From assembly GCA_002197995.1 (NCBI GenBank), contig NGZR01000002.1:3782001-3846000 (forward strand): a DNA stretch of 64,000 bases, read 5' to 3'. The position numbers were made by a program, and so were the translations under genes. Position 1 is the first letter of the stretch; each line of letters begins with the position of its first letter. A model generated the notes under the pieces. It did not search any database. It had not been told where the DNA came from and saw nothing but the letters and a program-made list of their open reading frames with translations. This DNA comes from Gaeumannomyces sp. JS-464. Lineage: Eukaryota; Ascomycota; Sordariomycetes; Magnaporthales; Magnaporthaceae. This document shows, piece by piece, positions 23,301-34,199 of the stretch.

Positions 23301-24357
23301 ATGGTAAGTTATTGCAGTTATATTTTGGTTATTTACACGTACTAATTAGTTTTTTACAGCCTTCGCCGGTTTCCGAGGCTGGCGCGTCGGCTGGCGCGTC
23401 GCCAGGCGCGTCGGAAATCGAAAAGCCCGACTACGCGTTTTTAAGCGACGATAAGGACATTCCCGCGACCCTCCAACCTCCCCTTCCGGCCGATTCCGCC
23501 CCGCAAAGCGAGGCTGCGAACGACGATAACGATAACGATGCGGACGGAAGTCCTATCGTTACGGGCGTAGCTTTCGCCGGCGGCAGCAAAATCACCCGCA
23601 AAAAGCTGTTTAACGTTTTGGAAAACGTCGATCTTAAAAAGTCGCACGCCTGGATCAGCCTTGCCAAATGCCTACGGTCCGCAAGGCTGTTTTACGCGAT
23701 AACTGCACCATTAAAAAGATTTCCCGCGCTTTTAACGTCGAGGCACTATACGTGCAATGTGCGGCGAGCTTGCCTTTACTCCTTGCACGCATTGTGCAAG
23801 CGATTTGGGTAACTTCGTATATTGCGTTCGCATGGAAGGTTACCTTAACGGGGCTTGCGTAAACTGCCACTTTTTTGCGGACGGTTCTCGCTGCAATTTC
23901 CACCCGAAAAGTAAGTAAGTTATATTTGTTATACTATTTACACATACTAATTATAATGTTTGCAAATTAATAGCAACGTAAGGAAATTACCATTCCCATT
24001 AGCAATACGCTTAAAGGCAAAGCTACCTCGTTTTCCCCCCGCAAAACCTCCACGTCGTTAATTTCGAAACGGGCCGCAAATGCTTTTATCGAAATGCAAA
24101 CCCCGGTTAAGCGAAGCCGCAAAACCATTATTGCACTTGCACGCAGCATAAAAGGCAAAAAGAAAAAGGTTGTTATTATAGTGGATAACGATGCTGCGGA
24201 CCGTACACTAACCGTTGCGGTCCCTACTTTTAACCGCGGAAAAATTACGCAACTGCGTCGCCTGCTAAATACAACCGTTGTTAACACCACCGGTAACGTC
24301 CGCAAATTTTTGCGCGCGGTTTCCAACCGCTTTAAGGAAATCGTCGGCGAAAAGTAA
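23301..24357 (+). pseudogene. DUF3716-like Cys-rich protein gene with two introns, inside Helitron
   Basis: ATG at 23301-23303 is followed directly by an intron (23304-23359: GTAAGT, branch TACTAAT, ACAG). Exon 2 opens PSPVSEAGASAGASPGASE and an acidic linker. At 23757-23910 a different frame gives AMCGELAFTPCTHCASDLGN, then a YCV...NGACVNCHFFADGSRC string, the Cys pattern of the fungal DUF3716 domain. Upstream of the domain its stops are TAA at likely Gln codons. A second intron (about 23911-23973, TACTAAT then TAG) leads to exon 3, a 127-codon open basic frame ending at TAA 24355. One frame shift or a missed intron near 23600-23660 keeps it from being one reading frame. Opposite in strand to RepHel. 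Function of DUF3716 is unknown. Confidence 0.65.
23304..23359 (+). other. Spliceosomal intron 1 of the DUF3716-like gene
   Basis: 56 bp: GTAAGT at 23304, branch TACTAAT at 23340-23346, TTTACAG end at 23359. It joins the ATG in phase 0 to CCT-TCG-CCG. Size and signals are typical of filamentous ascomycetes. Confidence 0.75.
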
Positions 24358-25600
24358 AAGAATTACACACAAGTTGCGCGTTGCTTTTATTAAAAAAACA
24401 ATGTTTAAAGTAAATACCCTAAATTTACGCCGGCGTGCGTGCAACGTAACGAAATAACGAAAAAACGATTTTTTATTTACAATTTGCTTTTACTATTAAT
24501 AACGTAATTATACGTGCATTTTCCAGCTGTATAATATATTAATAAAGTGAAAAACAAATTAATTAATTATAAATTAACGTAATAAAACCTTTGGAAATAT
24601 AACATTATATACTTTTTTCCTATCCTTTAACGCTCGTTATTTCGATTTTAATAATAAAACCTGTAAGTTTTGCACTTTTATAACCCGAGAAAAAGCCATA
24701 TAAAATTGGCCGTATGTAAAAACCTAATCCCGTAAATCTAAACTAATAAAATTAAAAAATTAGCCTTATGTTTTATTAATAATTATAGCAAAACAAAGCC
24801 GTAACGGAAATTGCAAACGTGTAATAATAAAAGGAAAATTTTTAAGGCCGGAAAACAGTTTTATACAGGGAATAAAACAGGTTTTACCTGCAAAATCCTT
24901 TATAAAAATAACTATTTAAATAACGTTTCGTGTAAACCGAAATACGGATAACCGCGTTCCGTTATACAACCTATTATCCGGATCCATATTACGCATTAAA
25001 ATTACCGGACAGCCAACTTTTAAATCGAGCGTATGCGGGGGAATAAAAGCAAAATCCAAAAAGGTTAAAAAATTTGCACCAAATTAACGGGCCGCATCGC
25101 TTTCGTGCTTTGAAAAATTTGCAATAGTTAAAATTGCAAAACTATGTTTTTCTTTTGGAAAACGCCGGAAAATCTCATAGTTTATAGCTGTAACCTTTAA
25201 GTTTTTCGGGCAAAAAACGCAACGGGTTGCAAAAACTTAGGGATTTAACAAAAAAAATTGTAATAAAACATCGGGGTAAATAAAAAAAAAAAAAGTAACG
25301 TCCGTAATAATGTAAATAAAATTAGGAAGGAAAATCCAGTTATATAATTCCGGAATGTAAAAAAGAGTTTAAAATTAGGAAATAAACGCAACGTTATTAT
25401 TATCCGCATTTTAAACCCGCATATTTTGCGTTAAACGCCGGATTTAAAAATGCGGCCAAAGTTCGGACCGTTAAATATAAGCATTTACGGTTTTTGCACG
25501 ATTTCCTCCACGAATAACAAGTAAAATCTATGCAAAATCCCCGCCAAAAATAACAGGAATACTACCGAAAAAAAACTCGTTACCCCGCAAATTTTGCAAA
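24358..25600. other. Helitron interior, 3' part of helicase expected
   Basis: AT-rich. The minus strand should carry the end of the Pif1-like helicase, but only weak fragments can be read. A GC palindrome (ACGCCGGCGT, about 24428) was considered as an element end and rejected. Confidence 0.4.
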
Positions 25601-28300
25601 ATTTTGTTTACAATTTCGAAATAATAACGATATTATATAAAAACTTCGTCGTAAATAATACAGGCGGTTTGCGTAAGTAAACGCCTTATTTGGGAGTTTT
25701 TAATAACGTTGCAAAAGGAAAAACTATTAAGGACTATAAGGATATTAAAACGGGAGTGTGCAATACGGCCGCTAAGTAAAAGCAAAACCGCAATACCAAA
25801 AAAAGCAACGCATAAAGCAATTTTATTGCGGGCCCGAAAATAAACTGCAATAGCTTTATATAAAAATGTTTTTCCCGTGCCCCTAAAACCTAATAAAAAG
25901 TTAATATAAAAAGTGTAAAAAAATAATATATTAAATGCAACATATAAAACGTACCTTGCATAAAAAACGCGGCTTGCGTAACGTTCGTTTTTGTAAAACG
26001 AATAAATTCGTAAAAATTGCACTTTATTACGGGTTAAACTATTGCAATGCAATATCCACAAAAGCTTGCTCGTTATTACCGTTATAATTTAACTCGCGTA
26101 TAATTAACCGGTTATTACTAGCAGGAAGCCATTGTAATTAAAATAAAAAAAAGCCGAATTGCGATAAGGTTAAGCCCCACCCCGTTAAAGCTTCGCTTAT
26201 TAAAAACAGCCCGCAATTAAAATGCGGCTCGTGTAAATTTGCGGGGATAACGGGGTAGCGTGCAACTTACGATTGCAAATCATCGCAAATAAATTCGCAA
26301 AACCGCAACCATAATAACAACGCATCCGCAATTTCGTTTCGTAATGCTAAAACAAACAAATTGCGAAATGTAAACCCAATTACCTAAACTTTTGCATTTT
26401 TAAATGCGGATACCTAGCGGCCGTTATTTTCCAAAAGTCCGGCTGCAATGCAAACTTCCCGAAAAGTTGGAAAAATAACGCCGTTAATAATCCGCAAATG
26501 CGTAAAAAATTATGCACTAGGAATAATCGATAAAAATAACCGCATGTAAAAACATTTACCCGTTATAAAAAGAACGTAATACATACAGCCGATTTAAAAA
26601 CCACGTTAACGCGGAATCCAAATCCGAGCTGTAAATATAACTTTCCAAACGTACTTTGCAAGGAAATTAGCGTATAACACCGTACGCCCGTTTTCGTTTT
26701 AGGAATTATATTCGAAAAAACCCATTAACGTCGACTATTTACGATCCGCAAAATTTGCAAGCTCGTCCGTAATAAAATTGTTTGGAAAAACGACAGCTTA
26801 CTAGCCTTTTAAATGCATTGTAAGCCGCAACACTGGGGGCCACTTTTCGTGCATCGGAAATTCCATTAACCTAACAAATGCTTCGTGCGGGCAAATATAC
26901 CTGCTTTGCAAATACTTTACAATTTTATCGTTATCCGAAAATTGTAATTCCAAAATTGCACGGTTATTGCCTTTATATATATACTTATATATATATTTTA
27001 CGGCAAAAACTATAGCGCAAACTTCCACATTTATATGCGCGTTATATTTACGAGAAAGGTATAGGGAATAAAAAATAACCATCCGGTTATTTAAAAAAAC
27101 TTCCCGCTTTCCAACCATTTTACAAACTTTTTTCTCCGTATTACGGCATTTGTAAATAAAATAACCGCTATTAGGAACCGTAATTTGCGGTTAAAAAGCT
27201 TTGGGAAATTTTTTAAAACACTTATTTAACCCATTAAAAGTTGGTTTTATACAAGGAGATAATGGTTTATCTTTTCCGCAAAAACCGTGTAACATTTGTA
27301 TAATAATAACTTCCCGCAATGTTACGTTTTATGCAATAAAAGGGATTTCCGCAAAAATAAATTTATTAATATGCTAGGGGTTTTTAAATAAAGCCGCATT
27401 TTTAAGTGCAAAAAAAAGAAAAATATAACGATAAGGTAAACCACGCTTTTAATATTCCAAAGTCCAAACAATACCCGCAAAACGCCCGAAAATACCAAAC
27501 CGCAACTTTTTTAAAAAACGGTCACTTTTAAGTTAAAAAACCCGGGTAATTATATTTGGGCGATTTGCGGCCGCTTAGCCGGGCTGCAATTAATCGATAA
27601 TTTCTTTCCAGTTAAAGTTAGCCGTAATTGTAATAAAAAAGGAAAAAAGGCCTAAATAACGAACAATAGCCATAAAATTTTAATAAAATGCACAAATAAA
27701 ACGATTTCCTCCCAAATACGAAACAAGTAAAATAATTTTGCGGCCGACGTTTTTAACGTTGCCGTTTTCGTTACGGATCCAATTTTGCACGCCAAAATAT
27801 AAATCCACCCGTAAACGTTGCTGGTTATACTTAAGGAAATTTAACTTTTCCTAATTAAAAGCCGCAAATAAATCCATTAATAACTATTAAAATAAACGCC
27901 CGAAATAAAAAGAAATAAAAAGAAATACAGCTCGTAAAAATAAATAATATTTATAATATTTGTCCCACCCAATTTTTTTTACAACCGAACCAAGTGCAAA
28001 TGTTACATTAAAGCGGGGTACAAAAATAGTAAATAAATAAAAAAATAACTTTACGTGCTATAAGGAAAAAAAAGCGGATAAGCCAATGCAAAGTAAAAGG
28101 GATAACGACAACTAATTCGACGAAAAGCACTAAAACCGTGGTTTGCGAACCGAAAAGCAAGTATAATATCACGAAAATCACGGCTTCCAACGTTTGGAAT
28201 AACAGCCGCAACTTCGTTAGCTATAGGCAAATTATACCGACGTATATTTGCACCGCGTTTTTCGACTAATCGAAATTGCGGATTTAATACCACTTATGCA
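25600..28300 (-). pseudogene. Helitron Rep/helicase (RepHel) relic
   Basis: Read from 28300 downward on -: the Helitron-like N domain (RRYNLPIANEVAAVIP about 28230, DIILAFR, YPLFFPY); the HUH nuclease region near 27440, where LP-H-x-H reads LPYRYIFLFF, so both His are Tyr; HINKFIFAEIP and QMLHGFCGKDKPLSPC (27260-27370); VEVCAIVFAVKYIYKYIYKG (about 26950-27010), holding the catalytic-Tyr motif; and the Pif1-like helicase with an intact Walker A, GFRGTGKTFLYKA (25855-25895), and Walker B-like IIYDEVF (25635-25655). RepHel cuts one strand and drives rolling-circle-like transposition. The loss of both metal-binding His and many stops make it inactive. Confidence 0.85.
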
Positions 28301-28966
28301 AGCCCCCCATTATGCAATATCCGCTCTCGTACAATACGGTATAAAAAAATAAAAGGATTGTAATTATATAAAAAAGTAGTAAATTTAGTAAAAAAAGCGA
28401 TTACCACCAGGGTATTTTAATAAACGTTAGTGTAAAGCAGCTTGCGGATTTAAAAAATAAATATCAGCGTATTTCGGCTGGTTTACACTTGCACTAACAC
28501 TTTTGGATAAGTGGTATAACGTGCTTTGGATTTGAAAATTTATAAAGCCACCCGCAGTAGCACCTCGGCGAATAATATTGCATTTAACAAATGTAAATGC
28601 AAAAGCTGCATTATAATAACGCAAATGCAAATGAAAATTAAACCCACGCGGAGTACAGGACGTAAAGAAATTGTAAATAAGCAAAAGGGGACGTGGGTAA
28701 AGGGTAAGATAAATGCGGCCTTATAAATAGCACTTTCCAAACTGCGGTTCGGCAGTAAACGAAGCTTAAAAAAAAGGTAAATATAAATAAACGTGCAAGT
28801 TAAAAAAATAAATAAAAAAACTTATTAATAGCTTTTCATTTAACTAATGCAATGCACCGCAATATTCGCACTCCACGTTTATAGGACCCAAAAAGTCGGC
28901 TTTAACACGCCAAATTCCGTCGGCTGGTATTTGCGCAAAAAGCGTATAAAAAGCGGAGGATTGGCG
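28301..28966. other. Helitron RepHel N-terminal spacer
   Basis: RIPped sequence between the N-terminal finger and the Helitron-like N domain. Frames at 28427-28740 on both strands overlap and none is convincing. Confidence 0.4.
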
Positions 28967-29302
28967 TTATCGTTGCTTTTGGCGGCGGGGCGCAAATGGC
29001 GCTGCGGGAGCCGTAAGTGGCCTTGCGGGCGGTGCGAGGTCCGCAAGCGGACTTTGCAAACCAGGACGATAAGCAAAAGGTGACGATAAAGGCGCAGGCG
29101 GGGGTGCAACTGGTGGCGGGGTAACGCTTTTGCGGTTGCGGTTACGGGCGCGCCTTAACCTTCGACATGAAATGCAAATATTATAAAGCACGCCTCGAAA
29201 GTTGGCAGGAAAATCGGCGATAAGTTTCGTTTGCCGACATTTTGTGCAATATTGCCCTGCAAAACTGCGGGCGTTACGCTTGCGTGCAGGCATATAAGGC
29301 AA
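28967..29302 (-). pseudogene. Helitron N-terminal Cys-rich finger
   Basis: An open frame of 111 codons on -, starting at 29302: a YCTKCRQTKLIADFPANF stretch, then CISCRRLRRARNRNRKS, two CxxC pairs typical of the N-terminus of fungal RepHel proteins. A Pro/Ala-rich tract follows. It precedes the rest of RepHel on the same strand and is the least damaged part of the protein. Possibly DNA-binding, by analogy. Confidence 0.6.
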
Positions 29303-29618
29303 CGCAAATAAGGTAGGGTGTAAAAAGTGAAAAAAGCCCGTAATTTAAATTCAAAAAAAGTTTAATATGGTAACCCCTTGCACGAAATTTTCTTATTTGC
29401 TATCTGCGGCCCGCAACGCCAACGCGTGCACCCAATTAAAAATTTCCAACAAATTATATACCCGGTACTGTTAGTATATAGGGATCTTTGGCCGCAAAAA
29501 TTACTCCTGCACTAACAAATTGTTAAGGAAGCAGGTACTTTTACACGTTGCGGCCTGCAAAAAGGTACCATCCTATTCGCCGCGTTTTTTGAAAATCTTA
29601 GACGTGGTTAGTAGTAGA
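29303..29618 (-). other. Helitron 5' region
   Basis: Non-coding leader of the Helitron, up to its 5' TC end at 29618. It contains a decoy TCCCTATATACTA (29484 downward on -) that resembles a Helitron start but lies inside the element. Confidence 0.6.
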
Positions 29619-29773
29619 TTAACGATACCGCTAATACAACCGCTATCGCCGTTGTTAACCTTACGGCTAATACTGTTATCGCCGTTACTCCAGCCATCCC
29701 TATCACCGCTGCCACCCCTGCCGGCCCCGCCGTCGCCTCCGCCGTTATAGCAAACCCGGCAGGCCCGCCGGCC

Positions 29774-29909
29774 TGTAACGGGGTCGCCCTGGTAAGGGAT
29801 CCCGGGGCTTGATATACTGTGGTGCTAAAGGGTTTAATCACTTCGTGATTAAACTGTTGGATTTTTTGGTTTATGTAGTGGAGCGGTACTTTAGCACGTC
29901 CCCCTTACA
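29774..29909. repeat. TRIM 5' LTR
   Basis: Starts TGTAACGGGGTCGCCC and ends CCCCCTTACA. Contains the hairpin TTTAATCAC-TTC-GTGATTAAA. Confidence 0.9.
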
Positions 29910-30365
29910 TTGTTCAATCACTTCGTGGGTGCACTGGTTCGAACCTGGCTGTTATCGCCTGCCTTTGTAAAAGCGTGGCTCCAAAAGAGGGGCAACGGGG
30001 TGGGGCCTTCGTGGCGCTTACGATTTTGCATAGCACGTGCTTGCACGTGGGTCGGCGTGCCCTGTCCTAAACCTTGGGCCCCAGCATGCTGGGGGGTGCA
30101 TCCGCCTCGAGGCGCACGGCCCTACGGGGCGTGACGTTAAAAGGGATGTTTGACGAGTTATGGGAATTGGGGTTTTAACACAACGTATGTCATTGTATCC
30201 CTATCGAAGCGTCGCGGCGAACGGGCGTGACAATCCAGTCGAGCAGATATGCGCGGTGCCGAGGCAGTGTGAAGGCTGGGCCGTCCTTTTAAATACCTAT
30301 AAGGAGCGCCACGCAGTTCCCATATATTAAAACCTTAAGGACGCGGCCTTTTGGAGGGGGGATAG
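29910..30365. other. TRIM internal region
   Basis: No gene. The first 20 bases repeat the LTR hairpin half (TTCAATCACTTCGTG). A TGG-starting stretch with GGTTCGAACC follows (29930-29953) and may be the primer-binding site, although it does not match a tRNA 3' end at correct spacing. A purine tract closes the region. Confidence 0.6.
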
Positions 30366-30501
30366 TGTAACGGGGTCGCCCTGGTAAGGGATCCCGGGGC
30401 TTGATATACTGTGGTGCCAAAAGGTTCAATCACGAAGTGATTAAACTGTTGGATCTTTTAGTTTATGTAGTGGAGCGGTACTTTGGCACGTCCCTTTTAC
30501 A
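30366..30501. repeat. TRIM 3' LTR
   Basis: 136 bp. It differs from the 5' LTR mainly by transitions, plus an inverted hairpin loop (TTC to GAA). Confidence 0.9.
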
Positions 30502-32332
30502 CGGCCCCGGAAGGCGTGGCCCGTACGGCCGGCAAAGAAAAGCACTTTGCTAAAAGGCTTAGGGTTAGTTTTAACAACCAATACGAAGTACTGGCGGATA
30601 TAAAGCTGGACTTCCCCGAGCCCGAAAGGGCTATCGAAATAACTGGAAACCTTTCAGAGGAAACCGACGGTACCGCCGGCCAACAACCCCAAAGCCAAAG
30701 CCCCCAATACACTAACGCCGCTTTTACGTATGCCAGCAGCCAACCAAATACAACAAGCGCATAGCAATAGGGCCCAACGCCCGGGGCTTCGCCCCGAACG
30801 CTGCCGTGCTTTAACCGCCGCTTAAGCGAACGTTCGACGCAGTTAAAAAGCGGGGGCTATTTTACTTTAACTATTTTGGAGCTAAAATATCGACGTGGTG
30901 CTAATGCAAAAGCCTTTTAACGCGTGGAAAAGGAAGCTTATGCTTTGCACTTACCCGTCGTACGAGCTATTTACTCCGGTAAATAGCTGGCACGACCACC
31001 AAACCAGGCCTCGGGTAATAATTTACGTACGGAAGGACCCGGGGCTCCGGCCGGTAGCGGACCGGCCGGCAGGCAACACCCGGGACATCCTTTAGCTTAC
31101 CGTCGCCGGGTGCACTTTTGTTAACGTATATAAGCCTTTAAAGGACCTTTCGAAACCCTCGTTGGACCTTTTGCTACGTTAGCGCCCAACGGCAAAATGC
31201 ATTATAGCTAGGGATTTTAACGCAGGGTTTTCGGCGTGGGATCCGGTTAAAAGTAATAGGAATAGGGGTTAAGATATAGCCCAATAGGCTAATACTTATA
31301 ATCTCCTCCTACTTACCGACTTAGGCTAACCTACGCATAATGATAGGGGCGTTTTAAATTTTACCTTTTCCAACGCCCTTTTAGTAACAGCGGAAATCGA
31401 CCTTTTACTAGCAACCGATTCGGACCACCGCTTAATACGGATCGAAGTTTTTAACCGCAATAATTCCGTTCCGGACTGCCGGCGTATTACGCTACCAAAC
31501 GATAAACTACCGTTTTTCGCAAACGCGGTAATAACGGGGGCCGGCAGTTTGCCGCCATTTATAAATCCATGCACGGCGGATTATTTGGATAAAACGGCCG
31601 AGGCATTAATAAACCTGCTAAAAAATGCGTTAATAGCCTTCGGCCGGGGGCTTAAAGCTAAAAGAAAAAGCTAACCTTAGTGGAACGAAAAGTGCGCCAA
31701 CGCATAACGGGATTTTGCAAAAGCTATGGCAAATGGGGGGCCTTTTACGGCCGAAGCCCGTGTTTAAAAGCAACGATCCGAGCGGCTAAAAGACAGCATT
31801 AGGCCAGCGTGCTAAAAGAAGTAAATTTTCCAGCAGCATTATACCGGGCCGTAAAATGGTATAAACTTACACCGGCTATACGGCTTCCCCCGTTAAATAT
31901 CGACGAGAAGGTGATAATAACCCCGGGGGATAAAGCGGAAGCATTAAGCCGTAAAATCCTCCGTAAGTTTACGGCGGAGGACGATTTACAAAAAAACCCG
32001 TTATAGTAAAGGGCCCCCCAAATAACCGCACAACTTTCGTGGAACCCCCACGTTTTTTTAAAAAAATGCCGGAAATTTACCGTCGGTACGGCAAATACGG
32101 CCCTAAGCGTTAATTCCTTAACGGTTAAGCTGCTTATAGCGGCATAACCGGCAATAGGAAAGTACGTTAAAGCCTTTTTCGAAGCTTGCTTTAAAGCCGG
32201 GCACTACCCGGGCCCTTTCCGCATAGCGGAAATGGTTATGCTAAAAAAACCGAACAAATCGAATATAACGAACCTAAAATCCTACCGCCTAATAGCCTTA
32301 CTTCCGTGCTTAAGGAAAGGGTTAAACGTTTA

Positions 32333-32793
32333 TATTACGACCGAACATGCAAGCTTTAAAGCTACAGGGTTACAAGCATAAAAAAGGTTTTAAAAGTGGT
32401 TTTACCTTACACTAAAACCCAGGGAATCACGTAACCTAAAAAGTTACCTAAACTAAATTTTTAAATCTTTCGACAAATCCACAAATTTAAAAAATGGATT
32501 TTTAAATCTCTCGACAAATTTATAAATCCAAAGGATGGATTTTTAAATCTTTCGACAAATTTACAAATCCTAAAAATAAAGCAATGTATATATAAAAAAT
32601 GAATTTCCTACTATTTTAAGTAGCTTAATTAAGCTTCGGCATTAATTAACTTAAGTTAGCTCCTAAGCATCCCTTAAGGCAAGCAATTAAATTGTCCTTT
32701 TAAATCACGTATTTTTTATTTACTAATACCAGTAATACCGTCCTTTCGACCCCCGAAATGCCTTACTTTAAAAGCAAACCCCTAATTATAACA
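32333..32793 (+). repeat. Gypsy-1 5' LTR
   Basis: Starts TATTACGACC (TG mutated to TA) and ends TTATAACA. It holds three hairpin units (32454, 32495 and 32536; period 41 bp) and a TATATATAAAA box at 32587-32597. Confidence 0.9.
32454..32570. repeat. Three-hairpin array in Gypsy-1 5' LTR
   Basis: Three 35-36 bp units. The least mutated form, in the 3' LTR (39493-39609), reads GGATTTTTGGATTT, a loop, then AAATCCACAAAT, an inverted repeat that could fold into a stem of about 14 bp. The array ends 16 bp before the TATA box. Confidence 0.8.
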
Positions 32794-32859
32794 TTTTAAC
32801 TAATTTTATTTAATACCTCGTTAAAAGGAAAATAGTACAGCCATAGCAAATAGCAGTAA

Positions 32860-33800
32860 AAAGCTTAAAAAGGAAAAAACCACGGTTTTTACCTTTAACG
32901 GTGTTAAATACAACTTCGACGAAACCGCTAACACGGCTAGCCTTTTTAAGCTTATAAAGGAAAAGATCGCTAAAAGCCAGGCCAAAGTAAAGCAATTTAC
33001 CACGAAATTGTTATCTTTCGAAACGCTTATCGCGGTTAAAGCGTATAAATTTCCGTCCCCGGATTTTTACAAAAAAAAAAACGGTAAGCTTAAAACGTTC
33101 CTTACCAAATGCAAAAGCTATTTTAAATTTTACAAATAGCAATTCGTAAGCGAGAAATAAAAAGTTGCCTACGCTACTACCAAGCTAAACGGCAAAATGA
33201 AAAAATAGTTTTAGCTAACCTAAAATAACTACTTTAAAAGGTATAAAAGTAACCAGGAAACCACTAAGCTTATTTTCGCTAGTTTTAAAACCTTTGGAAA
33301 AAAGGTTGGAAAAATGTTCGAAATAATCGACGAAACCCGAATTGCCGAAAAAAATTTGCTAGCTTTTAAACAGCGAAAAGCCGTAGCCAAATACGTAATA
33401 AACTTTTAACGAATTAGCATTAAGCTTAGCTAAAATAACGCTACGTTAATATTGCACTTTTATAACGGATTACGCGAAAACGTAAAGGATAAACTCGTAA
33501 AGCAGGATCGCCCGGAGTTTTTTTACGAATTACGTTAGGAACGCGGTTTGTATTAGCAACAAATTATACAAATAATAATAGGAAAAAAAATATAGTTTTA
33601 AAAGCGCGGCATAAAATAATAAGGCTAACTAAAAAAAGGCCAAATAATAACCTATTACGGTTTACGAAACGCATTTAAACTTTATAAATTTTAATGCGAA
33701 AGCCGCTTATTAATAATAAAAATAGCAAAAAAAGTAAAAATAAAACCTAAAAAACGGGAAATGTTTTAAATACAGCTAAACTAGCTATATAAAAGTTAAC
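32860..33800 (+). pseudogene. Gypsy-1 Gag relic
   Basis: Near 33040 the frame reads KAYKFPSPDFYKKKNGKLKT, then FLTKCKSYFKFY, VAYATTKLNGK, FASFKTFG and LILHFYNGLRENVKDKL (33450-33500), the order typical of the fungal chromovirus capsid (retrotransposon Gag family). A CCHC knuckle is expected near 33890-33940; it reads CFK-S with Tyr replacing His and Cys. Stops are TAG/TAA at expected Gln and Trp. It is homologous to Gypsy-2 Gag at 47981. Confidence 0.75.
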
Positions 33801-34199
33801 TGCTTTTAGCGAAATAATAACCGCCAAATAGCAAACTTTTAACAAACGTAAAAAAGCTTAATACGAAAAGGATTATGCTTTAAAATAGCGTTTAGCTAAA
33901 CAGGTTGTTATAACGAGCTGTACGCTATATATTAGTCCGATAAAAAGGCTATCGAATGGTATCCCCGGAAATTACAAAGCATTTGTATATTTAAAACTAT
34001 AAAGTTCGAATACGATAATAAAGGAAAATAACGGATTATTTTCGAACCCGAAAACTTAAAGGAAAAAAACAACACTGTTTTTCGCGGGATTTAAAAGGAA
34101 GTAATTTTAGCAAATGGTACGAAGGAAAAAAAACCCGAAAAAAGCTTTTAAACTAAATACACCTTTTTCGAAAATCGAAAAACTTCGATATTAACGTTA

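Larger units (their letters stand above)
23118..29618 (-). mobile_element. Helitron with RepHel relic and a cargo gene
   Basis: Both ends are defined. On - the 5' end is TCTACTACTAACCACG (29618) and the 3' end is a 7 bp stem, 3 nt loop hairpin (23129-23145) followed by 11 nt ending TTAG at 23118. The target is A|T (A at 23117, T at 29619). Removing the element restores the LINE-A ORF1 frame exactly. Length is 6501 bp. The minus strand holds a Rep/helicase relic and the plus strand an intron-containing DUF3716-like gene. Confidence 0.88.
29774..30501. mobile_element. TRIM (small LTR retroelement), nearly free of RIP
   Basis: Two 136 bp direct LTRs with TG...CA ends (29774-29909 and 30366-30501) enclose 456 bp with no coding capacity. 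CGGCC flanks both sides (29769-29773 and 30502-30506), a 5 bp target duplication. A purine tract GGAGGGGGGATAG (30353-30365) abuts the right LTR, so the element reads on +. CA and TG are common. It interrupts ORF1 of LINE-A. Confidence 0.92.
21780..30763 (+). pseudogene. LINE-A ORF1 (Gag-like, CCHC), split by Helitron and TRIM
   Basis: The pieces are 21780-23117, 29619-29773 and 30507-30763. The frame reads ALICATLARFIDAGIASLPA near 21855, then KNLPFTTADVPEAYRSFTGF near 22265, the second zinc knuckle CANCSGPYFANHPNC near 22810-22855, VNGMLKHLT, and a long Ala/Thr/Val-rich tract. The tract continues in frame across the removed Helitron (AATVIT then INDTANTTAIAVV) and, after the TRIM, through the QYEVLADIKLD segment to a TAG at 30764. 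ORF1 binds template RNA in this class of element. The start codon is not resolved; stops are TAA/TAG. The first knuckle is damaged here but intact in LINE-B. Confidence 0.8.

Noticed and set aside
23431..23903. Minus-strand frames at 23431-23667 and 23655-23903
   Set aside because: Antisense shadows of the DUF3716-like gene; no splice signals on that strand.
24410..24440. GC palindrome ACGCCGGCGT as Helitron 3' hairpin
   Set aside because: No CTRR-like end followed by T at the right distance; the hairpin at 23129-23145 fits better.
28427..28740. Overlapping frames on both strands inside the Helitron
   Set aside because: No domain; they lie in the spacer of RepHel and exclude one another.
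29470..29490. TCCCTATATACTA on -, resembling a Helitron 5' end
   Set aside because: The sequence from 29485 to 29618 is not LINE; only the end at 29618 restores the ORF1 frame and an A|T target.
29930..29955. GGTTCGAACC in the TRIM as a tRNA gene B box
   Set aside because: No A box or cloverleaf can be formed around it; spacing to a CCA complement is also wrong for a tRNA 3' end.
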